From: Sphingobacterium thalpophilum
GTDB taxonomy: Bacteria > Bacteroidota > Bacteroidia > Sphingobacteriales > Sphingobacteriaceae
Direction of reading: 5' to 3'
NCBI RefSeq assembly: GCF_901482695.1
Contig: NZ_LR590484.1
Span: 2,852,001-2,916,000, forward strand
Length of the DNA stretch: 64,000 nucleotides
Shown here piece after piece: positions 1-7,210 of this stretch (the stretch's first letter is position 1; each line of letters opens with the position of its first letter). The position numbers were made by a program, and so were the translations under genes. The notes below the pieces were generated by a model, which was not told the DNA's origin, did no database searches, and was given only the letters and a program-made list of their open reading frames with translations.

Positions 1-606
1 TTAAAAGATGAAGCGGTAACATTAGCCGATTACGAACAAATGCAGACCCGATACGATGTTTCCAAAAACAACTACAATGCCACAGTAAATGGTCTAAAAA
101 CCGGAAATGCTAAAGTCCGTGAATTACAAGCAAAGTATAACTCACTTTTTGCGGCACGGAAACGAGCAGAAGCTATGTTGGACTTAGCAAGACTTAATTT
201 AAGCTACACGGTTATCACGTCTCCCTATAATGGTTATACCGGAAGAAAAAACATCTTGGAGGGGCAACAGGTGCAAGCTGGGCAACCACTGGTTTCCGTA
301 GTTAATACAAACGATAAATGGATTACTGCCAATTTTAAGGAAACACAGGTAAATGGAATGTATGTTGGTCAACCGGTAGAAATAGCGGTTGATGCTATAA
401 CTGACAAAATATTCCACGGTAAAATCGAGGCTATATCGGCTTCTACAGGGTCTAAATTTTCATTGTTGCCCGCTGACAATTCAACAGGGAATTTCGTAAA
501 AATAGTTCAGCGCATTCCTATAAAAATAGCTTTTACAGATGACGATACAGATGAGCTTAAAGCAGGTATGAATGTTAGAGTTAAAGCGAAAAATGCACAA
601 AAATAA
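1..606 (+). CDS. HlyD/EmrA-family efflux adaptor, 3' part
   Basis: The reading frame is open from base 1, so the start lies outside the window; 201 residues are visible. It is the periplasmic adaptor of a tripartite drug efflux pump, linking an inner-membrane exporter to a TolC-like channel. The first 60 residues are helical coiled coil. Then comes the second half of the lipoyl/barrel-sandwich domain (LSYTVITSPYNGYTG, then VQAGQPLVSVVNTN) and the beta-barrel domain (WITANFKETQVNGMYVGQPV), all typical of EmrA. The exporter gene starts 5 bases after its stop, so the two are surely co-transcribed. The family is clear; the exported compound cannot be read from sequence. Confidence 0.9.
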   Translation, partial: LKDEAVTLADYEQMQTRYDVSKNNYNATVNGLKTGNAKVRELQAKYNSLFAARKRAEAMLDLARLNLSYTVITSPYNGYTGRKNILEGQQVQAGQPLVSVVNTNDKWITANFKETQVNGMYVGQPVEIAVDAITDKIFHGKIEAISASTGSKFSLLPADNSTGNFVKIVQRIPIKIAFTDDDTDELKAGMNVRVKAKNAQK

Positions 607-611
607 CTGTA

Positions 612-2213
612 ATGAGGAAAGCGATATATTTTAACAAGTGGATAAGCCCACATGTAGGTCTGACAAGGATTGGGTTAGTTCTGATTTTATTTGCCGCCAT
701 GGCTCAATTTGCATCGTTTGGACTTATACAGGCACATGTAATGTCTTTTTATGGTGCCGAATCAGAAGATATTTCTTTCGCTTTTCAGATTACTTTTGCA
801 GGTATCATCAGTACCCTGCCCGTACAGTTCCGCACACAACGGTATTTTAATATACGCACTTATCTTTTGATAGCGTTTATTGCAGGGATACTACTTAATT
901 TGGGTTGCCTATTTACACATGACTTAATCATATTTTCGGTTTTACGGTTCTTTATCGGGGTAGCGACATGCATTGTAGCGGGCAGTATATTAATAATTCT
1001 TTTTTCTACCCTGCCAGAAGAAAAAAGAATGCTTGTTGGTGTTTCTATTTTTTTCTCTTTGGTGCTTACGTGCGGATTGATTGTAGGACTTGGAGCATCT
1101 TGGGTGGTGCTACGGACAGATTGGGTAGTTTTTTATTATATCCTTATTGGATTACAAATCATAGCCATCGTAATTTGTCTTGCTATCTTTAAGCCACATA
1201 CAAACATTAGACCTTATCCTTTGTATCAACTTGATTGGATTAGTTACATACTGTTTATATTTGGAGCGGTAGCAACAGCATTTGTATTCATATACGGACC
1301 AAAAAGATATTGGATGTCTGACCCTGTTATAGTGTACACATCCGTATTTGCATTATTTAATATTGGTCTCTTCCTATATAGAAAAGCTACCCTCAAACGC
1401 CCGCTGATTGACCTTACTGTTTTTAAATTCGGTAAATTTCTTTTTGCACTTTTCTTGATGTTAGTTTTTTGGGGACTAAAGGATAGTATAAACCTCGTTT
1501 ATGGTTATTCGGCTGGGGTTCTCGGTTGGAGTTCAGCTGATGTAGTAAATGCAGGAATGTATAACATTGTAGGGGTTGTCATTGCGACATTTATAGCCCT
1601 TAAGTTAATTCTTGCGAAAAAACAGAATCTTCCAAAACTTCTATTAGCAGGTTTTTTTGTACTATGTGTTTATCACCTATGGCTATACTTTCGGCTAACG
1701 CCAGACCTGTCATATTACGAACTTTGTTTTCCCATATTTCTACAAGGTTTGGCTTGCGGTTTTTTATTTGTTCCCATTACCATATTTTGTGCTGCAAGTG
1801 TACCCAAAAGTACCGGAATGACAGCTATAATTGTTTGTGCCTACGCTCGTTTTCTTGCTACACTTAATTCAATAACTGGACTCTATACGTTGCAGTTACA
1901 TTACAACCAAAAATACAAATATGGTTTTCTTAGTAAACTTACCTCAGATAGCGAAGTGCTTATGCAGAGACAAAATTTATATAAAAGTTTTCTTGCATCG
2001 AAGGGGTACGGTCAAAATGAAGCAACGGGCATCTCAAATATGTTAATTGCAAAATCTTCGGGGGTTCAAGGTCAACTACTAACTATGCGGTCAATTTTTA
2101 TGATTGCCGCGATAGCCGCTGGAGTTGTGCTAATCGTTTTATGCTGTTTTGCCATCATAATGAAAATTAAAACGGCTAAGGAGACTCGGAATATTGCCAA
2201 TGCAAATCTTTGA
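612..2213 (+). CDS. MFS drug exporter, EmrB/DHA2-like
   Basis: A 533-residue integral membrane protein of the length expected for the 14-helix DHA2 drug:proton antiporters. Hydrophobic segments run the full length, beginning near residue 17 (IGLVLILFAAMAQFASFGL), and a long soluble loop lies near residues 430-475 before the last helix. It follows the EmrA-like adaptor by 5 bases, so the pair should form the inner-membrane and periplasmic parts of one pump, with the outer-membrane channel possibly encoded upstream of the window. It is more divergent from enteric EmrB than usual for the family, and I see no classical DHA2 motif C, so the substrate is open. The high AT content suggests cargo of the mobile element. 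Confidence 0.85.
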   Translation: MRKAIYFNKWISPHVGLTRIGLVLILFAAMAQFASFGLIQAHVMSFYGAESEDISFAFQITFAGIISTLPVQFRTQRYFNIRTYLLIAFIAGILLNLGCLFTHDLIIFSVLRFFIGVATCIVAGSILIILFSTLPEEKRMLVGVSIFFSLVLTCGLIVGLGASWVVLRTDWVVFYYILIGLQIIAIVICLAIFKPHTNIRPYPLYQLDWISYILFIFGAVATAFVFIYGPKRYWMSDPVIVYTSVFALFNIGLFLYRKATLKRPLIDLTVFKFGKFLFALFLMLVFWGLKDSINLVYGYSAGVLGWSSADVVNAGMYNIVGVVIATFIALKLILAKKQNLPKLLLAGFFVLCVYHLWLYFRLTPDLSYYELCFPIFLQGLACGFLFVPITIFCAASVPKSTGMTAIIVCAYARFLATLNSITGLYTLQLHYNQKYKYGFLSKLTSDSEVLMQRQNLYKSFLASKGYGQNEATGISNMLIAKSSGVQGQLLTMRSIFMIAAIAAGVVLIVLCCFAIIMKIKTAKETRNIANANL

Positions 2214-2302
2214 TATTGTTAAGTGATTTTCATATTTGAGAGTGTTGGTTTGCAAGAAAAATAGTTAATAGTATAAAATTGAATGTAAAACGGAATGAGG
2301 TT

Positions 2303-2878
2303 ATGAATACAAAAGATCAAATTTTACAGGCTGCCGAAGAAATGTTTTATCAAAAAGGTTATCCCTTAACAACTATACGGGATATCGCCAATAAAGCGAA
2401 AATGAACAGCGCTATGATTCACTATCATTATGGGAGTAAAGAAATTCTTTTTTTGACTCTCCTAAAAAAGATGGAAAATGGTCTAAATAATATTTGTCTA
2501 AAAAGGTCTTCGGTAGAAAATGATATGTTGATAAAAGCTTTTATTATAGACTCCCTGAAAGAAACTTGTTCACGACACAAAGTTTTTCATCTTTATTTAA
2601 AAGAGCAATCTCAACCCTCTACCGAAGAGATTGGTGAATTCGTTGAAAGATTGAAGCACAAACATTTTAATCATTTTAGTTCCCTTGTCCAAGTACAGAA
2701 TAAGCAATCAACCAATAAAATCACAAATAAAAGAGCCGAACTAATATATTATTCAGTCTTTGGAATGATTAAAGAGTTGTTCCGATCCCATAAAATCAAA
2801 ACAAATAATGAGGACAGAGAGAATAATAACTTAATAGACATTGAAACGGTTATTATGTACATAGATAAAAATATTTAA
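2303..2878 (+). CDS. TetR/AcrR-family transcriptional regulator
   Basis: A 191-residue regulator. The N-terminal helix-turn-helix is clear: TKDQILQAAEEMFYQKGY (residues 3-20), then TTIRDIANKAKMNSAMIHYH, the recognition region, followed by YGSKEILF. The C-terminal ligand-binding part is poorly conserved, as usual. I chose the ATG at 2303, preceded by a GAGG four bases upstream; a TTG at 2279 in the same frame would add eight residues. The gene lies 90 bases after the exporter and most likely controls the efflux operon, either as its repressor or as a local co-transcribed regulator. That target is inferred from position only. Confidence 0.9.
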   Translation: MNTKDQILQAAEEMFYQKGYPLTTIRDIANKAKMNSAMIHYHYGSKEILFLTLLKKMENGLNNICLKRSSVENDMLIKAFIIDSLKETCSRHKVFHLYLKEQSQPSTEEIGEFVERLKHKHFNHFSSLVQVQNKQSTNKITNKRAELIYYSVFGMIKELFRSHKIKTNNEDRENNNLIDIETVIMYIDKNI

Positions 2879-2955
2879 TACCAATCCCAAGACCTTAATA
2901 AGATGATTCAAAATCGTCTTGTCAAATACTAAATAATCATAGAAAGCGAGGCGTT

Positions 2956-3546
2956 ATGACAACATTGTTAAGGAATACTAAAAATCCCGTAAAGCATTGG
3001 TTTGCACCTGCAATCATTGGAACCGTTCCCATGATAATCGGTATCTATATTTTTATGGCACCTTTAGAGACATACGGAGCATTCACTCCGTTGATTGGTC
3101 TTTCATTTCTGATTTCCGGTATTTTAGAAATTATCTTTTCTATTCAAAACAAAAGTGAAATAGACGGATTGACCTTTTATTTAACAGGCGGTCTTTCCAA
3201 TACAATTATTGGGATTGTAATATTATCAAAGTCTGAAATAATCATCTTGATGTTACCTTTTATTGTTGGTTTCACACTCCTATTTCAAGCTATACAAGGA
3301 TTAAGCTTCGCCTTTGTCCTCAAAAATTATAGTCATTTGAGGGGTAAGAATCTTACCATCACAAGCATATTAAGAATTTTAATATCGACTATTTTAATAT
3401 GTAATCCCATTTTTACTCGAATTTCATTAACAATTATTACGGCTTTGGCATTCGTCCTATCGGGAATTGGTGGGGTAGTTTTAAGCGTTCAGCTAAGAAA
3501 ATTAAAAAGAAACCTGCCCAATAAATCAGAACCACTTTTTAAATAG
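2956..3546 (+). CDS. HdeD/DUF308-family membrane protein
   Basis: A 196-residue protein with six predicted membrane helices arranged as pairs, as in HdeD-type acid-resistance membrane proteins (DUF308). Visible family features are the helix IGTVPMIIGIYIFMAPLETY, then LIGLSFLISGILEIIFS, the GGLSNTIIGIVIL turn and the C-terminal LSGIGGVVLSVQLRKL. HdeD-like proteins are linked to acid stress in enterics, but the role in Bacteroidota is unknown. It lies 77 bases after the TetR gene on the same strand and shares its AT-rich composition, so it probably belongs to the same cargo block. Confidence 0.75.
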   Translation: MTTLLRNTKNPVKHWFAPAIIGTVPMIIGIYIFMAPLETYGAFTPLIGLSFLISGILEIIFSIQNKSEIDGLTFYLTGGLSNTIIGIVILSKSEIIILMLPFIVGFTLLFQAIQGLSFAFVLKNYSHLRGKNLTITSILRILISTILICNPIFTRISLTIITALAFVLSGIGGVVLSVQLRKLKRNLPNKSEPLFK

Positions 3547-3613
3547 AAAGGAGTTAAAAACATACATCGAAATAAAGAATTAATAAAAGATAATTTGGAT
3601 TTAAAATATTGGG

Positions 3614-4798
3614 ATGGAACTATTAAAAATCGAAGACTTGCTAAACTCTCTTTGGCAAGAAATTGAGTTATATTTATCTGAATCAGAAGAATTGAATCTG
3701 CAAAAAGCCAATAGCCTTAGAAAAAAAACAAATGTTGTGATAGAAGAAGCAGAAAGACAACTTTCCTATACACTCATTGAACTCGGACACAACCATAATG
3801 GTAAAGGACATCGGGTAGATGCAGTCATGGAACAAGCCATAGCTTTGAGTTTAAAAGCAGATACGCATCTAAGTAAAGCCCACTTATATCACCCGTATCG
3901 CACAGAGTTATTGGAATGCTTTTTGGCATCTCTCGATAGGCTAATGCTCAACATACGGTCTAAATTTTCACATTTGCAATATGCTAAGCTCTCTCCCCCG
4001 CTACATTATGTTGGTTATATACAGGCAATGGAAATCAACAAAGTAGAATATATAATTAAAACAATTCAAGAAGCCAATTTACATGCCATTATCGTAAGTT
4101 CGCTACAAGACTATTTCGTTAATCCAATGCCCTCAAATCATAGCTCACGAACACCAAATGACGGATTTAGCTCACTTGATTATTTTGTGGGGCTCGTGGA
4201 ATCACTGTATGAAATTTGTCGCAAGACATCAACATTTGAACTCGAAGAAGCAATATATTACGAGCTTATAAATCGAAACTTTAACCGAGTACAATTTATC
4301 CGTGCTCTTGTTAGTTATTACAGAAAAATATTGGACAAAGTAGAAGACCCAATAGACGAGATAGGACGGCTATTTGTTATGCAAAAAGAAATCAGTAAGA
4401 TTCCAGTTATTTCCGGAATGGCTTATATCCATTCCGATGCGGGATTGAAAGAGTTTGTATTGAGGGCAATATCCATAGAGATCAGGTTCTTGAAAAATAT
4501 GATAAAGCACCGAGAGCAAGAGGTCGCCTATCTTATTGGCCCAACTTTCAGTACCCAAAGAAATATAGTGCAATTTTTGATGATGTTCAATGCCCTTTTT
4601 AACCTATCATTCCTGCGCAGAACAGGGAAAGGCAGTCTCCCCCAATTTATACGACAGAACTTTATCAGAGCGAACGGAGAGACATTTTCATTAGGAAGCC
4701 TACAAAAGAAAAATTCGGTAACAGATAGAAAAAATGCACAGGGATTAGTAGAGATGTTGAGCAAAATGATAGAATATATTACGAGAAACTATCTGTAA
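3614..4798 (+). CDS. Unknown 394-residue helical protein
   Basis: I do not recognise this protein. It is predicted to be almost wholly alpha-helical and soluble, with no signal peptide or membrane segment. The N-terminal third has heptad-like charged helices (residues 20-60), the middle holds LHYVGYIQAMEINKVEYI, and the C-terminal third contains a basic stretch (FLRRTGKGSLPQFIRQNF) that could contact nucleic acid. Its size and helical nature, and its place just before an RteC-type gene, make a regulatory role of the element possible, but no motif proves this. It is AT-rich like the efflux genes and unlike the transfer genes that follow. The start at 3614 follows a 67-base gap with no nearby alternative ATG. 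Confidence 0.6.
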   Translation: MELLKIEDLLNSLWQEIELYLSESEELNLQKANSLRKKTNVVIEEAERQLSYTLIELGHNHNGKGHRVDAVMEQAIALSLKADTHLSKAHLYHPYRTELLECFLASLDRLMLNIRSKFSHLQYAKLSPPLHYVGYIQAMEINKVEYIIKTIQEANLHAIIVSSLQDYFVNPMPSNHSSRTPNDGFSSLDYFVGLVESLYEICRKTSTFELEEAIYYELINRNFNRVQFIRALVSYYRKILDKVEDPIDEIGRLFVMQKEISKIPVISGMAYIHSDAGLKEFVLRAISIEIRFLKNMIKHREQEVAYLIGPTFSTQRNIVQFLMMFNALFNLSFLRRTGKGSLPQFIRQNFIRANGETFSLGSLQKKNSVTDRKNAQGLVEMLSKMIEYITRNYL

Positions 4799-4966
4799 AG
4801 TAACGTTTTCCGTTTCTATTCCCATTACAATAGTACACTCTTATCCCAAAAAGAGGTATATCCTACAAAGCTCCATTTTCACCCAATAAACCAATCCTAC
4901 CTATCATTCCCTGTAATTTCTTAGTAAGTGAAACCGGATGAAGTAAAAACATATACTTGACAGGTG

Positions 4967-4974
4967 TATGTTTG
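4967..4974 (+). promoter_or_regulatory. Candidate -7 box for the rteC-type gene
   Basis: TATGTTTG matches the Bacteroidota -7 consensus TAnnTTTG. No TTG lies 19-21 bases upstream. An imperfect inverted repeat, ACATATAC and GTGTATGT, overlaps it (about 4949-4971) and could be an operator. The leader to the ATG at 5065 would be about 85 bases. Confidence 0.35.
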
Positions 4975-5064
4975 TGTAGGAGATTTGTTATTCAGTCCCA
5001 AAAATCGCGATTACAGAAAGTGGACAAGTGGCGCGCCCTATGGTTTAACTAAAGTGGCAGAGAC

Positions 5065-5889
5065 ATGATTAGAGAAAAGTCCAAAGAGGCAATAGGGATT
5101 CTTGGAGAAACCCTTGCCGTAACAGAGCCGTGGGAAGATGCTCGAATCGACTGCATCCAAAGGCTATTACAGGAACTGAAAGACGAGGCATTGCGCCACG
5201 GATTTACGGACAAGCAGGAAGAGATTACCTTTTTCAAGGAAAGCAAACCCTTTTTTTGCGGACACCTCATGTTCGCATACATGACCCAAAAATTTCGATT
5301 GGACAGCCCCGATTGGTCGGAGACCTTTGTACGCCAATTCTACCAAGCTAAACTGAACGACATCAACAGCTTTTTTGACGACCATAAAGAAATCGTTTCC
5401 TATTACCGTTCCAAAGCCGACCACCTTGATGAAGTCCTTTTCATCCGTGGTAGAGGGAGTTGCCCGACATGGCTGTGTACACAGCGTATAGATGCGGACG
5501 AACGTTTTTCCACACTTGGCGATTATCCATTTTCACAGATTATCGCCAATGAACTAACCGCAAGATATATCAACGAGCTCTTGGAGGGCAGGCCAAAGGA
5601 CACCCCCAACGATCCCGATGCACCTGTACTGAAATGGACAGGTGACAGCATCAACTTTTACGAATTGGCTTATGGCATTCATTGCACCGGACAACTGAAC
5701 AATGGCAATGCTGAAATCATCGAGGTAATCCGTGTATTGGCGAAAGCCTTTGGCGTGGAGGTAAAACGACCTTACAGAAGATTTGCCGAAATCAAACGGC
5801 GAAAAAGGATAAGCCGAACGCAGTACATCAACAGCATGGGAACATCCCTAAATCAGAAATTAGAAGACGAAGACGCCTACATACCGTAG
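5065..5889 (+). CDS. rteC: RteC-family regulator of the conjugative element
   Basis: A 274-residue protein of the RteC family. In CTnDOT, RteC is the DNA-binding protein that switches on excision genes in response to RteA/RteB. Typical features are the FFKESKPFFCGHLMFAY block (residues 54-70), the acidic and aromatic stretch with NSFFDDHKEIVSYYRSKADH, then DEVLFIRGRGSC. The C-terminal winged-helix-like part holds LKWTGDSINFYELAYGIH followed by a very basic tail (RRFAEIKRRKRISRTQYI) before the acidic end. It stands directly before the tra genes, whereas rteA/rteB are not in the window. Its stop codon lies inside a terminator hairpin, so it is a single-gene transcript uncoupled from tra. Confidence 0.85.
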   Translation: MIREKSKEAIGILGETLAVTEPWEDARIDCIQRLLQELKDEALRHGFTDKQEEITFFKESKPFFCGHLMFAYMTQKFRLDSPDWSETFVRQFYQAKLNDINSFFDDHKEIVSYYRSKADHLDEVLFIRGRGSCPTWLCTQRIDADERFSTLGDYPFSQIIANELTARYINELLEGRPKDTPNDPDAPVLKWTGDSINFYELAYGIHCTGQLNNGNAEIIEVIRVLAKAFGVEVKRPYRRFAEIKRRKRISRTQYINSMGTSLNQKLEDEDAYIP

Positions 5890-5898
5890 GCGTTTTTT
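5872..5898 (+). terminator. Terminator overlapping the rteC stop codon
   Basis: ACGCCTAC and GTAGGCGT form an 8-bp stem around a 3-5 base loop, followed by TTTTTT. The last codons of rteC and its TAG lie inside the hairpin, so translation to the end would open it. Confidence 0.85.
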
Positions 5899-6024
5899 AT
5901 GTGACCCCACCCCAAATTATTTTAGGGTACTACCCAAGAGGTTGTCAAACAAGACCTGCGCAAACCGAAAACTTTGCTTCCGAAATCCCTGCGCAATGGA
6001 GCGTCGGGAAAAACGAACAAAGTT

Positions 6025-6516
6025 ATGTTACTATCAGATTTTACATGGTTGCACTTCTTTGCAATCGCCACAATCCTAACCGTGTTGTGGTACACAGGCG
6101 TACTCCTGTTATTTTTCCGTGAAGAAATCAAAGGGGCATTCGGGTTGAAACCGAGAGAGACCAAGCCCCCGAAATCCGAACCGCCGACAACACACCACGA
6201 CCCCGATAATGTCATGGGCGAAACCAAAGACCCCGAGGGCATGACCGAAACCTACGAAATCAACTTTGCCGACCCGCACCGCAGGGAAAGGCAGTTAGGG
6301 TTAGTCCCAGACTTCCTAAAGGAAATCTCGGAAATCGTAGAGATTACCCAAAAGGAAAACGGCACGAAGCAAGACCTATTGGGGATGTTGGAAGAACTCA
6401 AAGAAACCTATCCCGACATCACATCCGTCGAGAATTGGGATAGCCTTGTCGTACACATCAAGGACAGCTCCCCGTTCCCCATCACCGAGGACGAAATCAA
6501 AAACCTATTTCGCTAA
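6025..6516 (+). CDS. TraD-like conjugation protein
   Basis: A 163-residue protein with one N-terminal membrane helix (FFAIATILTVLWYTGVLLLF, about residues 10-29), a proline-rich linker (KPRETKPPKSEPPTTHHD) and an acidic soluble domain. Proteins of this layout stand before traE in many Bacteroidota elements and are annotated TraD; function is unknown, probably a cytoplasmic-side part of the mating apparatus. I chose ATG 6025 because it begins the usual short N-terminus (MLLSDFTWLHFF); a TTG at 5974 in frame would add 17 polar residues. It begins the tra operon, 19 bases before traE. Confidence 0.65.
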   Translation: MLLSDFTWLHFFAIATILTVLWYTGVLLLFFREEIKGAFGLKPRETKPPKSEPPTTHHDPDNVMGETKDPEGMTETYEINFADPHRRERQLGLVPDFLKEISEIVEITQKENGTKQDLLGMLEELKETYPDITSVENWDSLVVHIKDSSPFPITEDEIKNLFR

Positions 6517-6535
6517 CACTTAAATCCCATCAGTT

Positions 6536-6853
6536 ATGAAAGAAAAAATCAAAAAGCTATCAAAGCCACTTTCCCTTGTCACAACCTTACAGCTTATTGC
6601 CCTAAGCCTATTTGCACAGAGCGGAGAAGCAGGATTGCAGGAAGCGACACGACAGGTCAAAGGCTATTTCGATACAGGCACAGACCTGATGTATGCTATC
6701 GGTGCAGTCATCGGAATCGTCGGAGCGGTCAAGGTGTTCAACAAATGGAACGCAGGAGACCCGGACACGAACAAGGTCGCCGCAAGCTGGTTCGGGAGCT
6801 GTATTTTCTTGGTCATCGTGGCGACGGTGCTCAAATCATTCTTTGGGGTTTAG
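6536..6853 (+). CDS. traE: Conjugation protein TraE (DUF4134)
   Basis: A 105-residue protein with a cleavable signal ending in LSLFAQS and two further hydrophobic helices (LMYAIGAVIGIVGAVKVF and SCIFLVIVATVLKSFF). The spacing and the KWNAGDPDTNKVAASWFGS loop are diagnostic of DUF4134. The layout is that of VirB2-like pilins: signal peptide plus two helices joined by a short polar loop, so it is probably the pilin-like subunit of the mating channel. It lies 19 bases after the TraD-like gene and 18 bases before traF, in the usual order. Confidence 0.92.
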   Translation: MKEKIKKLSKPLSLVTTLQLIALSLFAQSGEAGLQEATRQVKGYFDTGTDLMYAIGAVIGIVGAVKVFNKWNAGDPDTNKVAASWFGSCIFLVIVATVLKSFFGV

Positions 6854-6871
6854 AAATGGGAGGAAAATACA

Positions 6872-7210
6872 ATGGCAGTAGTCTATCACATGAACAAAGG
6901 CGTTTCCCGACCCATCGTCTTCAAAGGCTTAAAGGCACAGTACATCGCCTACCTCGCAGGGGGATTGGTCGGATTGCTCATTCTCTTTGCCGTGCTGTAC
7001 ATCATCGGACTTCCCTTAATGGTCATTCTCCCTGTCATCGGTACGGCGGGAGCATCCCTGTTTTGGGCAGTTGACCGATTGAGCAAACGCTTCGGAGAGC
7101 ATGGACTCAAAAAGTACCTTGCCCGAAGTCGCTTGCCCAAGGCCATACGCTACCGTTCACGAAAACAATTCATACACCTCAAGTACCGAAAACAAATCAG
7201 AGCAAAATGA
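6872..7210 (+). CDS. traF: Conjugation protein TraF (DUF4133)
   Basis: A 112-residue membrane protein with the DUF4133 layout: conserved N-terminus MNKGVSRPIVFKGLKAQYI, two transmembrane helices (YLAGGLVGLLILFAVLYIIG and LPLMVILPVIGTAGASLF), then a basic cytoplasmic tail (residues 70-112). It corresponds in position and topology to VirB3, which partners the VirB4 ATPase. Its stop overlaps the traG start in ATGA (7207-7210), consistent with coupled translation of the VirB3/VirB4-like pair. An internal ATG six codons in would also fit the family's usual start. Confidence 0.92.
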   Translation: MAVVYHMNKGVSRPIVFKGLKAQYIAYLAGGLVGLLILFAVLYIIGLPLMVILPVIGTAGASLFWAVDRLSKRFGEHGLKKYLARSRLPKAIRYRSRKQFIHLKYRKQIRAK

